Position numbers and translations under genes: made by a program. Positions 32,528 to 45,253 of a DNA stretch of 64,000 nucleotides are shown here, piece by piece (within the stretch, counting starts at the first letter, position 1; each line of letters starts with the position of its first letter). The stretch covers positions 1 through 64,000 of the forward strand of contig JAJNNY010000077.1 of NCBI GenBank assembly GCA_022453515.1, given 5' to 3'. The notes below the pieces were generated by a model. It saw nothing but the letters and a program-made list of their open reading frames with translations. It was not told the origin of the DNA and did not search any database. Source of the DNA: Astrocystis sublimbata (Eukaryota > Ascomycota > Sordariomycetes > Xylariales > Xylariaceae).

Positions 32528-35500
32528 CTACATCACGGTGCAGTCGCCCTCCTGCTGCGTGCCGCTGACCTTGCTTCTCGTGACGCGCTCGCGCTGGCGG
32601 GCCTGCGCGTTGCGGCCGGACCGCTTCAGGTCCTCGAGCCGTTCCCTGGCCTTGGGGAAATCCTGGGCTGTAGACTCCGTGTTAGCGCTTACCCTATTTT
32701 TCTCAATAATGTGTGATAATGTTGTCTACTTACCAGCCGCGCGCCAGTACCACCGCTTCGCATCCTCGAGGTTGGCGGGAACGCCGATACCCACTTCAGT
32801 GAAGTACCCCATCGCATACTCCGCCTTCGCCAAACCCGCCTGCGCCGCCTTGCGCGCCCACAAGTACGCTTCCGTGTCGCTCTGCTGCAGGACGCCTTCG
32901 CTGCCCGTCAGGTACCAGCCACTGAGAGCCAGCTCGGACTGGTGTTCGCCCTGCGTCGCGGCGCGGCTGTACCACATGATTGACTGTCTGGGATCGATGG
33001 GGCAGCCCATCGAGCCGTACTCGAAGACGCATCCAAGACGGAACTGACTGAACTTGTAGCCGAGGGCGGCCGCCTGCTCGAATAGTTGCAGAGCGTACTG
33101 CTCGTCTCGGATGATCACATCGTTGGGTTGCGCGGATTCGTACAGGAGACCGAGTTCGTGGAGAGCGTGCGGGTTCTCGGCGTCGGATCGCTCGGCGGCT
33201 CGCTTCAGCCAGCCGATGGCTTCACGGGGATTCCGCTGCTGTCCGAGGAGCCCCTTGAGAAGTATCATGCCAACCTTATACATGGCCGGGGTATCGCCTA
33301 ATGTGGCAGCGCGTTTGTACCATTGGATCGCCTTAAGGGGATCCTTGCGTGTGCCGCCTCCGTCGTCGTTACCGAGTTCACAACAGACAGCCGTGCGGTA
33401 TGCAGCAGCAGCATGGCCGAGTTTGGCTGCTGACTGGTACAGTGTGAAGGCCTCCTTCGGGTCAGGTTCGTGACCTGTTGCTCCTCGGCCCACGCAGTCG
33501 GCCAGAAAAAACATGGCATCCGTGTTCTGCGCACCCACCAATTTCTTCAGGATTTTCTGTGCATCCATCACATATCGCTCGCGGGACCTCGCCCTGGCCT
33601 TGGGGTCGGGAAGTCTGGGCACAAGGACGTCTGCTGCTTCTATCAATCTCTTAGCTAGTGTAAGGGCAGACTGCTGGTCGTTGGGCTCATTTTTAATGAT
33701 GGCGCGTAGCTGCTCGAGCTCTTCGACGGTGACAGGTGGCTGTTCGGCCACGGATTGAGGTCTCGCATTCTGAGGTGCGTTCTGGGGAGGCATAGGTTGC
33801 ATAGATTGCATAGGTTGCATAGGTTGGGAAGACATAGGCTGGGGAGCCGGGGACGGGCGTCCTTGCGCTCCAGCCGCGGCAGTTGGCGTACCACCATTGT
33901 AATTCCGGACAGGAGGTGGCTTATCATTCATATTCGACATGGTATTCTGCATTAGACCGGCCCGCATAGGCGGTGGGTGCCCAGAGCTGGATCGACTTGC
34001 CGGCGGACTAGCCGGTGAGCCTGCCTTTGAGGCTGCCGGGTTTCCGGGCAAGCCAGGCTTGTATGCCTGGAATCCACCGGTTGGCACGGGAGGCATCTCA
34101 GACGCCATCTCGAATACGGCCGACTGGGGCTCTCGTAAGTTGGGTTGTGATTTTGTTCGTGACATCTCCGGCAGACGACCGGGCCCGGGCTGAGGCGTGC
34201 CTGACGATCGAGGAGGGGGTCGCATTTGTTGGTCGAACGACGACCGATGGTCCTGAACAGGTAGAGGAGCAGCTTCCATACTCGCCACGCGCTGCGGTGG
34301 TTGTCCAGCTCCGTATGACTCGGTACTCATCCTGTTGTCATAGTAGGAGTCGTAGAAATCCCCTATAGGACCCCGATCGGGTTCATCATTCCACCCGGGA
34401 GGCTGTAAAGCGGCGTTGTTCATCGGTAGAGGGGGGGCCTCATCGGGATACGTCCTATGGGGTACAGGCCGACTGCCACCGGCTGTGGCTGGTCGCGGAG
34501 GGGCCATTTGTTGCGCAGGCTGTCCGTTGGGTTTGACACTATCGGAGCGGGGAGGCATCCCATTGCGCATGGGTGGGTAGTCGTTGTTGTTCGTAGGCAT
34601 GGTCATGCTTCGAGACGGAGGGCCGAAGTCGTTGCGTTGCGGCGACATGGGCTGACCATAGCCATCGTTGTAGTAGTCGTCGTAGCCTTGCTGTGGAGGC
34701 GGGGGTGGGCCTCGCCGAGGATCGGGATAACCCTGGGGCGGAAAGCCTCGTCCACCGCTTCGCTGGCTGTCCATGGATGGGCGTCCGTAGTCATCCATCG
34801 ACTGCTTTCTGGGCCCAGGTGCGGAACCCCTGCTTGGAGGCGGTCGTCCGTTCATGTCCATCGAAGCCATGCGGTCGAGAATCTGGTTTTCTCGATCGAG
34901 ATCCGTCTCGCGGTTGTGGCCAGGAAACACAGGAAATGGACTGCCAAAATCCCTTTCACCAGGGCTCTTCAAGGGAGGGCCTGACCGATTGGCTAGAAAG
35001 CATCAGCAACGTGTTTGAACAGGCGAATATCTCGGTTTGACCGTCTTACCCTGTTGATCTAGCGAGCCGCTCCGGTTAGGCGGACCACGACCTCCTGGGG
35101 GACCTTGAGGCGGATAACCCCTGCCAGGACCTGGATTGGGCGGTGGCCCGCCACCACGCATCGGTCCACCACGCATCGGGGGACCGCCGCGCATAGGTCC
35201 ACCTCTTCCCCTCGGCGGCGGTGGACGATCTCCTCGTCCCGGACCAGGACCAGGAGGACCGCGGTACATGTCTTGCTGCGGGTAGCCCTGGTTGGGGGGC
35301 GGGGGACCTCTTCCGTAATTCATATCGCGGGGCGGAGGCTGGCCGTAGCCCTGACCGTAGCCGTCATCGTATTGATCGTAACCTCCTCCATAACCATAAT
35401 CATCCTGGTACTGGTCGTACTGGCCGTACTGGCCATGCTGGTCATATTGTTCGTATTGATCGTACTGCCTCTGGGGAGCAGGTGGGTAGGCGCCGCCGCC

Positions 35501-35569
35501 GCCTCCGCGAGGTGCTCGGGCAGCAGGCCCAGCGTAGGGTCGCTCGGCAAAACCACCGTCGTATGCCAT
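32528..35569 (-). CDS. SKT5: chitin synthase III activator Skt5/Chs4 with Sel1 repeats and CaaX box
   Basis: Three exons: 35569-35050, 34992-32734 and 32667-32528, total 2,919 nt and 972 residues. The start is the first in-frame ATG and sits in ACCATGG. Exon 1 encodes a Gly/Pro/Gln/Tyr-rich region with QYDQYEQYDQHGQYGQYDQY-type repeats. Exon 2 begins NRSGPPLKSPGERDFG, has long Pro/Met/Gln-rich disorder, then about seven Sel1 repeats (for example AIQWYKRAATLGDTPAMYKVG and YALQLFEQAAALGYKFSQF). Exon 3 encodes AQDFPKARERLEDLKRSGR and ends CTVM, a CaaX prenylation box, as known for yeast Chs4. Skt5/Chs4 binds and activates class IV chitin synthase (Chs3) at septa and bud necks. Missing exon 3 would lose the prenylation site, so it matters for the model. 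Confidence 0.93.
33790..33828 (-). repeat. SKT5: short coding repeat in SKT5
   Basis: Imperfect 9-10 base units (cataggttg, catagattg) encode a QPMQPMQSMQPM run in the disordered region. Confidence 0.7.
35408..35467 (-). repeat. SKT5: 9-base-period coding repeat in SKT5 exon 1
   Basis: Units such as gtactggcc/gtattgatc encode repeated (D/E/G)QY tripeptides. The composition is prion-like (Gln/Tyr/Gly). Confidence 0.65.
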
Positions 35570-38500
35570 GGTGCGAGTGGGGGTTGGCGCAGTCGAGCGA
35601 TGGCGAGCGATGGCGAGGGATGAGTTGGCGGTGAATGCGCAGCGGACAGGGCAGCGATCAACGACGCCCTGCAGCGAGTGCGACCAAAGCAAAAGCTCGG
35701 GCGGGTGCTGTGTCGTCGGTGTAATCGTCTCTGGTGCAAGTCCGGATTTCGCTTTCGCCGGGGCTATGAGCAAGCCATGGATTGCGTATGGCAGCGGGGA
35801 TTGGACCGCTATTGTCGACACAGGGTTTTGCCCAATGCTGCGATGTACTAGTGCGTTCGTGTGCTGCGCCGTGTGCGGGTGCGGTGTGTGTGTGTGTTTG
35901 GTCGGCGATGGGGCAGTTGTTGAGGTTTTGTTGTGAATTGTTGGTGGTGGTGGTTTTGGTGGTGGTATTGGGTACACTGTAAGGTTGGTGGTGGTGGTGG
36001 GGACGGGTAACTCGGTACCAGTACAATGAGGATGGGCGGTTTCGAGATTGGAGGGCCGAGGAGGGCCTCGACAGGTTGTAAGCACGCAGGCAAGCGCGCG
36101 GCGTTGGGTGCAAAAGGTGGGCGAGGTGGGTTCGGCCCAAGTTACAGGCGGCTCGGGACGCGCAGGGCTGGCCGCTGCAAGCTTAAAGCCTATTAGCCGA
36201 CCATGCACCACCTGGGCAACCTGGGCATGCACCAGAACCAGCACCAGAAGCAGCACTCGCAACACCGCTTCCTTCTGCGGCGGCGCTTGATCTCACTTAC
36301 AACTGGCTGGTGAGAGCCAACTTGTGCACCACCACTTACAGATAACCTTAGGTAGGTACTCAAGCCTTAGAACGATCCGATTGAGCGATCCGGCCTGTAG
36401 ATCGAACCGAATAGCGAGGATCGAGGCAACCGGGCCTCCTCAAGTCCCGAGCTTATTGCTTTGAATGCGTAGGTCGTCGATTGAACTAAGTGCCAGACAA
36501 TGGGTGTCGCATAACGCTGCGCTTGGTGAAGAAAGGACGAACGGGCACTCGAGGCAATATCGCTCTGGGCCTTGGACAGACCTGATTCTAGGCTGGCACA
36601 GAGAATAATGCGAAGTTACATGTAGGTAGGTCATGTCATGTCATGTCCATACCTAGGTAGTATGTAAGTATGTACTATGCAATGCAGGTGAGCTTGGGGG
36701 CTGGGGCTGCTTGCCAAAAGCTATGAAGCACCATGTCACAAGTCACCAAAATAGAATACATCAAGGTACCTTTAACGTTAGATCCACGGGGAATGGCACA
36801 GCTATTCGACCCTGGCTGACCCTGACCGCCTCAGCTATCCTAAGAAGGGTAACGACAGAATAGCATGCAGGTGGTCGGTAAAACGCGGGAGGGATGATGA
36901 AATTAGAACCCTATGTCGGACGGGAAAGGATCGTCACCACCGACGCATTCGTACATAGTACGACTTTCAAGAGATCAAAGTGGGCGAGTTGGGATGCCAT
37001 GACATATAGTCCTGTCTGGATTATAGGAAGGTGGCTCGGGTGGCACGGTCGATTAAGACACCAAGATCAAGGGTCTCATGGTATTCGTCTCTTTTTGACT
37101 CTACTTTCACGTTTTTCAAACTGGGACCACGGGGAAGCCAAAAGTCCAACCTTCTGACTTCACGTACTAACGGGCCTCTGGCCTGTCGCAAATACGATAG
37201 ACCCAGCCTGTTCTTGCAGATCAGGTACCGGACCGGCAATGAATTGCAGCAGTATGGCATGATAGCAGCCTCAGGGATGACTTGGGAAAGGTACATTGAG
37301 GTACCTGGCTTCGTTTCAACTCTCAGCACTGGCAACAACCCTGCCCGAAGCCAAACCCCTTTCTAATGTGCCACTTGATAAGTCAATGTTGGGTGTTGAT
37401 CTCAATGAATGAACATAGAATAGAGCCCGTTGGCTTGGGTTTCTGGAATCTAGCTACTGTAGACCGTGCCCTGATAACCACCTGCCCAAACACTCGCCCC
37501 ACCCTGCCGTCTATGCGCTGGCGGCAGCTAATTCGTGTGTGTAAACAACAACTTGAAACCTTCACCAATGTACCTATGTTGTTTGTGTGTTGTGAGGACT
37601 TGCTATTGCCAGCAGTTACTTATTCGAGTTTTCTATTTCTGCTGTATCTTCCTTTTTACTGTAGGCGTATCCATAATTATATGACTGATCTGAAGCAGGT
37701 GTTGACGGATGCGCAGTAACGTCGTCATCTAGCCCTACAGGCATTCCTGAGAGTCTGGTTTCCAACGGCATCCTTATCCGAGAGCCCCTTCCAGTAACAC
37801 TAGGTAACAAGCAACAACACCTGCGCCGATGCCATGATCAATCTTTCATGACAGAGTTGGTTCCGATGTCCGCCCGTCGCCACGTTGAACATGTGTTCCC
37901 ATTTCCTCGATAGTACGAGCTCGGTACTGTAGATATAAATTGCATCCCATCGCATGCCCTTGCTTCTCAAACACCCGTTGTTTACACGACTATCCAGGAC
38001 AAGTTCGCGATAGAGTGGGCGCATGAGTATGACAAGTTGCGAGAAACACCGAGTCTCACCTTGGTCCCACCTCGCTTTGTGTCAAAAATAGCCAGGGTCG
38101 AGGCTAGCCCGACCGCTCATTGGCGACGTCAGCTCGAGCAAGCATCCTGGTCCTGGTCCGCGAGGGCGGTACTTGACATTATTTCATCGAAACCCTCTCG
38201 ACCCTTTCAGAATGCCGACTGTTGCTAGCATCGATCCAGACCCTCTTGGACTACCCTCGAGTCATGCTCTAGCAGCTCTAGTAGGACCGGGCCCGGATTG
38301 AATCATCTTTAGACTGGTAAACATCATGTTTGGCCACAAGCACAGACCGCATGTTTGCGAGAACCCATGAAGCACATATTCGATTGGATGTAAAGAATTG
38401 ACTCCGTGATGTCCAGAATCACCAAAAAACAAAGTTCGGATAGCGAGCTCCCGACACATATTCGGTGATATGGAACGTATGGCGCAGCCTCTCTGCATCC

Positions 38501-38894
38501 GTAACCATGCGATCCTACCTCGGCCAACACCACCTTACCATGCATCGGGTAGGCACCGCGCTCTCAGGCGGGAACCGCTGGGCCGCTGAATTGGGCGAGT
38601 TCGCTGACCGGCCAGAGTGGGGGCTAACGGCCTTGTCCCGGGGATGTGGGGGGCGGGGTGTCCCGCGCATTGGGGTCCAACGAGCCACTTACGAGCCACA
38701 TGATTGACCCTCGTAAGCCACAATACCGAGACTTTCGTCATTGATATCGCAAAGCGTACTCGCAACCGCCAAAGCGCTTAGCTTCGCTTCCCAGCACGAC
38801 ATTCGAGCTCAATCAATACACGACGACAATCATTCTCTCGAAACGTCCCCATTCCGAACCCCAATTCAATCGGTACCGTGCGCACAAGCACAAC
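35570..38894. other. long intergenic region (3.3 kb) upstream of SKT5
   Basis: Holds a TG run (about 35886-35899) and a GGTGGT-rich stretch (35941-36002) close to SKT5, probably promoter or leader. CCTAGGTAGGT-type short repeats and a catgtcatgtcatgtc run appear at about 36340-36665. I could not support any gene in the remaining 2 kb up to CBP4. Confidence 0.45.
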
Positions 38895-39530
38895 ATGAGT
38901 GGCAGGCTAGGCAAATGGCTGACGATGCTAGGCGTGTAGGCAATCCCTCCCCCCACCCCCTCCACGAGACCAACCAACCAAATTACCCATTGAGAACAAG
39001 CGCGACTGACACTCCAATCGCAACAGTGGCGGCGCGGTATCAGTTGGCGGTCCGTTATTCGTCATGTGGTTACAGCCTACGGATGAGGAACTTTTCAAGC
39101 GATACAACCCCGACCTACAGAAGCGGAGTCTTGAGGGGCGGCACGAGAGGCAGCAGGAATTCGACGATTTCGTATGCAAGTTGAAGGAATACTCCAAGTC
39201 CGACAAGCCGAGTACGCGCTCCCGTTCATCGACCGCCCCCATTCCACATTTCAGGGCCGACCCTGACCTCGGGGCTCTTCTACATCTCGCCATCATTACG
39301 AGCTTTGCGTTGAGGGTCACCGGCTAACATACAATTGCGCTGTAGTATGGACGGTACAAGCCGAAGAGGCCGAAAAGATGAAACAAGAGATGATGCGGAA
39401 ACAAAAACAGGACGCCGAAGCCGCGAAAGCGAGAATGGAGGAGATGCGGAGGGAGGCTGGACTATTAAAAGGTGGCGGAGAGCTGAAGAGCACAGGGAAG
39501 ACGAAGCCGACAGATAATCCAGTAGCATGA
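38895..39530 (+). CDS. CBP4: cytochrome bc1 assembly factor Cbp4
   Basis: Three exons: 38895-38935 (41 nt), 39027-39211 and 39346-39530, total 411 nt and 136 residues. The short first exon gives [14 protein letters not shown] and splices to [18 protein letters not shown], completing the single N-terminal membrane helix. Then comes the family signature [18 protein letters not shown], followed by [17 protein letters not shown], spliced to [14 protein letters not shown] and a charged coiled-coil tail. Cbp4 is anchored in the mitochondrial inner membrane and stabilises newly made cytochrome b with Cbp3-Cbp6 during complex III assembly. All junctions are GT-AG. A start at the internal methionine before WLQPT would lose the membrane anchor. 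Confidence 0.93.
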
Positions 39531-39828
39531 TGCGTCGGGCGATGTGATTTCTCTGGCTTTCGCTGTATCACCACTGTGTCTATAACGATATGTATACGCA
39601 TTCGACGGGGTTTTCCGAGGAGTTCGGCGTTGGGCAAATGCAAAATTACAGCATGACGAAAGCATCTTCATACTCTCCGCATGCAGTGTCCTAGATTTAT
39701 GAGTATAAACATCTCCACATCGTGCAGACGGGGCTCACACCCATTGCAGTTCCGTATTGGCGTTATGAGTAAACAGGAGCAATGAACTCATGTTATGGTG
39801 AGCATGCACGATTAGCGCATTTCCCAAG

Positions 39829-41189
39829 TCATGTTGTAGCTTCATTCTCTAAGCTCGCTAATCGGTTACTTACCAACCTCCGCACCTGCTCCCATCTCTC
39901 CACCAACAGAGCAGTCTGCGAATGTAGACCGACCTCAAGAGTCCGAATGCGCTCTACCGTCTCCTCGATAACGTCAAGGTACTCGCGCAACAGCTCCGAC
40001 AGCAGCGCATCCACAACCCCCTGGCTCGCCTCCCCATCGTCGCTCCCGTTGACAAAGCGCATCCACTCGCCCACCTTGCAGCACAGCAATCTCAGCGCCA
40101 CCTGCGTGCGATGACAAACCGTGTCACTGTCCAAGACATACCTGCCCAAAAACCCATTCTCCTCAAGCCGTTCCTTCTGCTTCTCGTCCAACCTCTTCAT
40201 CAAGACATCATCGAGAAGGACCTCGTCCCAGCAATTCCCCTCCATCACAAACCCGTACTCCACGAGCAAGAAATCGCCCCCATGCTGCCCATAGCAGATC
40301 CTCACCTCCTCTCCTTCCTTGATATCCTTCGTCGCCCGGAACGAAAAGCCATCGCCCCCATACGCAGTATGACAGTCTGCTTCCGCCGCATGGTTGAACA
40401 GGTCCGCGACAGGCTGCAGCGCCATGTGGTCGTCGCGCGTGGCGCCGCGCCTCTTCTTGAGCGCCGCGTCGAGGTAGTAGAAGGTGCGCGAGTTGACCAG
40501 CAGCCAGGCGTGTCTGTAGCGTCTGTAGCCCTCCCCTTTCTTCCCCCTCTCCACCAGCTCTTCTGGAAATGCGGCCGCGGCGGCTTCCCGGTCGCGCTGG
40601 AACTTGGCTTCCTGTGCGGCAAGAAGCGCCGATGCGTGCGTGGGCAGCAGAGCTTGCAGCTCGGGCCGCCAGGTCAGAGGCATGCCGTCGAAGTCATGTT
40701 CCTTCGGCACGACGGCGTCCCAGGGCGCGTACTTGGTGTTTGTGGAGAGCGCTAGCTCGGCGGCGAGGATGCCGTGCACGGAGATGGCTGAGCCTTCGTC
40801 GAGCTTACGCAGTCGCGCCTTGGGTACGGTGGAGAGGGACCGTAGGCAGTTTGTGGGTACGTCGAGGATGATCTCGTCGGCCTTTATGTCTCAATTTAGT
40901 TAATGAGAACATCGGAACATTGTTTTTAGTAAAATGAAGTGAGGATCGATGAGATGAGGTGAGGTGAGATGAGATGAGCTGGAGTCCGAGGTCGACGGTG
41001 GAACGGGTCAACATTGCATTGCATGCAGCTGAAGATAAGGATAAGCAGCCGACTTACTTGGATATCCCTCGTAGCAAGCACGCCTACGCCGCGGCCCGGG
41101 ATGCGTTTCGGCTCGATGCCGTTGGGTTTGACGCCATGGCTCGTAGCCCAATCTAGGAGTTCTCGGAGAGGGTCTATCTTCTTACTCAT
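39829..41189 (-). CDS. SET-domain protein lysine methyltransferase (RKM/SETD3-like)
   Basis: Two exons, 41189-41058 and 40881-39829, phase-0 GTAAGT...AAAG intron, total 1,185 nt and 394 residues. The N-SET strand PKRIPGRGVGVLATRDIQ joins to ADEIILDVPTNCLRSL. The long insert of the class follows, then the SET core: PVADLFNHAAEADCHTAY and GEEVRICYGQHGGDFLLVEY, with the conserved NH and the YG-x-x-x-N/D-like loop. The C-terminal helical domain (about 120 residues, ending EVGLHSQTALLVERWEQV) resembles the Rubs-bind substrate domain of Rubisco LSMT-like methyltransferases. Fungal relatives (Rkm) methylate lysines of ribosomal or elongation proteins. Substrate not determined here. Confidence 0.88.
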
Positions 41190-42249
41190 GGTTTCCGGGG
41201 CTTTATGGACTTTGAGCTGGATATATGAAGATGTATTGAGATGACTTGTTTTCAGTTATAAAAGACATGGACCATGTTCAAGTAAATCACCGAGATTTCA
41301 TTTGAATAAGACCCGCTGATACATATGTGTCGCAAGTTGAGAATGTGATATGAAAAGGTGTGAGTTCGGTGGATGTTGGATCGGCGCTTGGGAGAAGCAT
41401 GTTCTCCACCCCGTCCCGGTCTCGAATGGTGTGGGTGGTCCCTTTTCGGCGCCTAGCGGTGGTCCATAGGCCGCACTTAGTTGTGGATAGATGCCGGTGC
41501 TAGGTAGGAAATACCATACACTCACAATGAGCATTATGGAACAGTTCATGCCGAATTAGTTTTGAGCAGATCATTATGTTATTTCAGGTGTTCCAAATAC
41601 GCGAAACAGGGGAATCAGTTATGGTGAGAGCAGTTTGACGTAATGTAGCGGTTTAGTTGTCGACCTTGAATGCACCTCGGGACGGTGGCATCTTGGATCG
41701 TTGATTAAGCATGTTTTTAAAGTTTTAGAGTATGGTCTCTTCCCCAAAACTGTAAGTTAGTATGCACGAAAAAATGGAAATTACTGAATGATTATCGAAC
41801 ACTGCAATCAGGCGTCTACTCTTTGTATGGACCAACTGGCAATTGAGAGGGACAACGGCCGTGGGAACATAAGGCAAGTGCTCGGGCCTTAAGTCCGTCC
41901 ATAACGCCGGCATTAGAGTGGCCCACTGGGCGGCTCACCCATCCCCCACTATGATTAGTAGAGCTCTCCCCCAGAACTGTCGGTGGCGTCATGTCCTGTT
42001 TCAACCATCCCATTTAACCGCACTTCATCCCTTCCATTTGTAGATGGTCATTCAGGGCTGTGAAAGTAAAGCAAACACTAGGCCAATCAATTATAACCAT
42101 TGCACTTTGACACTTCTCATAAGTCCTGATCCAATCCGTGTCGATTAGATCATTAGCCTGACCGCTGGACCTTCATTGGTGCCAAGGCCGTCCTGCCGTG
42201 AGTGTCCGGTGCTGCCGGAGCAAGTCAAACTACAGCTCAACATATCACC
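41190..42249. other. divergent intergenic region, SET / DCAF11-like
   Basis: About 1.06 kb between two divergent starts, so it probably carries both promoters. I see no other feature. Confidence 0.5.
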
Positions 42250-44561
42250 ATGAGCGCCTCAAGATCTCAGCCGGACGATGTGGAGGACAACCACACAGAT
42301 CCGTACTTTGATGCCGTAGAGGAGGAAGAAGATGACGACCTCGATGATCCCGACTACGATGACGAAGAGGACGAGCCGGATGAAGAGGACATGACCTATC
42401 ATGATCTGATAAACGACGACAGCTACGAAGAGGAATATCACGGTACGCTAGCGAAGCCACATTCGTCATTTGTCAGATTGGCCTAACTTTCTTCTCTAAT
42501 CATAGACGCCGAGGAAGGCCTTGAAAACCTGGGCTTTGTTGTCATGGAACAGTTGGCAGGCGGCGATGAAGGACAAGCCACCCAAGGTGCAGCAGGGGAA
42601 GGTGCCGGCACGGAGCGCTTCTCCATAGAACGACGAGTCATCGACCTCATAGCAAGTACGTCTTCTCATGTGACATTGGGTTGATCTAATATTACATTCT
42701 GACACGTCAGCAGATGCAGGTCGTCGGGCAGGATTAGTCTCTCAGCGGGAGCTCATGAATCTCCTGCGAGGTCGCAACCTAGGAATCTTGCTCAACAGTG
42801 ATGATTACGATGAGGAAGATCTCCATTTTGGAACTCGAATGAGACGACGACGACCCTTGGACCCCAACCGATTTCCCAAAGTACCAAGCGAGAAAGGGAG
42901 GGAACTCATGAACTCAGGCACCTTCGGAGCTAACGATACTTCGCCTCCCCTGAGAAAGAGGAAGCAGCTAGCGCGACGTATCTTGGAACGTGAGCTGGGC
43001 ACAGGTGATAGAGCATACCGCAGGATGAATCAGGGCATGATAGCGCAAGTGAGTTACGCTCGCTAGCCAGATTGGTTCCGAAAATATGCGTCCACTGACT
43101 CTGAATAGTCCATGATACCTCGTACTGATGCCGATATGATTGTCAACTACAAAGCACCTGTCTACTCCGGGCAGTTTTCTGACGATGGAAACTTCTTCTA
43201 CTCCGTTGTCAAGGACTTCAAAGTCCGCATGTACGACACGTCCAACCCATACAACTGGAGGCATTACAAGACAGTATCGTTCCCGTTCGGATCTTGGACC
43301 CTGACCGACGCATCACTGAGTCCAGATAATAAATGGCTGGCGTATACCTCCATCCAGAGCAACGTCTGCCTAGCACCCACGGATCCAAACGACACCGGTG
43401 ACCCGTACACTCTCAGCTTGGCGGAGTATGGCGCCCGACGAGACACATATCGCGGCAGCTTCGGTATCTGGTCCATCCGATTCTCAGGAGACGGTCGGGA
43501 GCTCGTGGCGGGTACCAACTCTCGTGCCATCATCGTGTACGACATTGAAACACGCCAAGTGCTGCACCACATTGAAGGACACGAGGACGACGTGAACGCC
43601 GTGTGCTTCGCCGACAAGTCATCGCCGCACATCCTGTACTCGGGCAGCGACGACACGACGATCAAGGTGTGGGATCGGCGTAGTATGGGCGACGGGCGGG
43701 AGGCGGGCGCCTTTGTCGGGCACATCGAGGGCTTGACGTACATGGACAGCAAGGACGACGGACGGTACCTGCTGAGCAACGGCAAGGACCAGAGCATGAA
43801 GCTGTGGGACCTCAAGATGATGTACACGTCGGCGCAGTTCCGGGAGAAGAACCCGCGGCAGCACGTGCCCTACAGCGACTTCGACTACCGCTGGAGCCGC
43901 TTCGACGAGGACGACTGGTTCCCGCACCCGGACGACAACAGCGTCGTCACCTTCCGCGGCCACCAGGTCCTGCGCACGCTCATCCGCTGCCACTTCTCGC
44001 CGCCCGCCAGCACCGACGCGCGCTACGTCTACTCGGGCTCGTATGATGGCAAGGTCTACGTCTGGAACATGGATGCCACCATCGCCAATGTCATCGACGT
44101 CAGGAAGGCGACGCAGCCGGAGAGGGCGCTGCCCAGGGAGGAGAGGCAGTACTACGGCCGGCGCGAAATGCCAGGCTGGACTACCGTTGTGCGAGATGCG
44201 AGCTGGCATCCGACGGCGCCATTCATTGCTGGTGAGTGTGACATCATTCTATTCCATCCTTTTTGTATTTTCCTCTCCCCTTTTCTCTCATTTATTTTGA
44301 GAGAGGTGAGACTTACTAACAAGTTTCATCGTAGCGTCCTCCTGGATCGGCCAGGATGACCGAAGCGGCACGGTCAGTCTGCATTCGTACAACGAGGGAA
44401 GTCTGGACGAGGGGTTCCCGGAGATGGGCACTTCGTATGACGAGCAGTTGAATAAACTGAACCGCGAGCGGGGAGCAGATGACGACGATGAGGACGAGGA
44501 AGATGACGATGAGGAAGATGACGATGACGATGATGACGAGCGGGGCTTCCCATGGTCATAG
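42250..44561 (+). CDS. WD40 protein of the DCAF11/WDR23 family
   Basis: Five exons: 42250-42442, 42506-42655, 42714-43048, 43109-44231 and 44335-44561, total 2,028 nt and 675 residues. The N-terminus is very acidic (EEEEDDDLDDPDYDDEEDEP). RAGLVSQRELMNLLRGRN and a basic segment precede the propeller. WD repeats begin MIVNYKAPVYSGQFSDDGNF and continue with GIWSIRFSGDGRELVAGTNS, VYDIETRQVLHHIEGHEDDV, LYSGSDDTTIKVWDRRS and YVYSGSYDGKVYVWNMD. The last exon adds SSWIGQDDRSGTVSLHSY and an Asp/Glu run. DCAF11-type proteins are substrate receptors of CUL4-DDB1 ubiquitin ligases. The third exon has a tandem CAGCAG acceptor. The fourth intron contains a textbook CTAAC branch point. Confidence 0.9.
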
Positions 44562-45253
44562 CGAGGGGATGCCAACATGACCAAGACCTGTGCCTGCTAC
44601 GGGGCACACTCACAGTCATTTGCAATTACTCACAGGATTCGCAACGCAAGTCAGCACTTTTGTATCAAATGCTCTTCAAACCATTCCGTTATTCAGGCGA
44701 TAGGCAGGCAGTTTAGTTTAGCTTGGCTTGAGGCGTTTAGGGACATGACATGACTTGACAGGATGGAAGCTATCCAGTCAACACACATTACAAGTTCAAT
44801 GAAACGGAATGAACAAGATTAGGTATATCGAGTATTATTTTCTTCTCGCTCTAGAGCGCCCGACAAGGGCCTCACATGCAGTGCTATATTTTTGGGTTAT
44901 TTGTACAAGTGACATAAAGCAAAGGCTCGCTGTCTGTGAAGGGCGTCTCAAGGTTGCTGCCTCCTTCACGCCTAGGCGCGCTGGACGACAACGCGTGCCG
45001 TTTAACTCCTGTCGTATGCCAGCCAGCCAATCTAGCCTCCACGTCCATTCCTGATTGTCGAGCGCGGGTGGGTGGTATGGCGTGTGAAGTTGGTGGGTGC
45101 ATCGTATTTGATCATTATGGTATCTTACCGCATTGCAGCGAGGGTCGCGACAATCGGCGGTTGTTGACAAGTAGGCAGATAGTCTGAGATGGAATCATTT
45201 CGGTTCATCCGGCTCTGCTCCACCGTCCCTCTTTCTCCTTTAGATAAGTCGAC
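44562..45253. other. convergent intergenic region
   Basis: 3' flanks of the DCAF11-like gene and SSS1. No supported feature. Confidence 0.5.

Noticed and set aside
35570..36265. In-frame open extension upstream of the SKT5 start
   Set aside because: The frame is open for about 230 codons before the chosen start but contains no ATG; its Pro/Thr/His composition looks like leader sequence.
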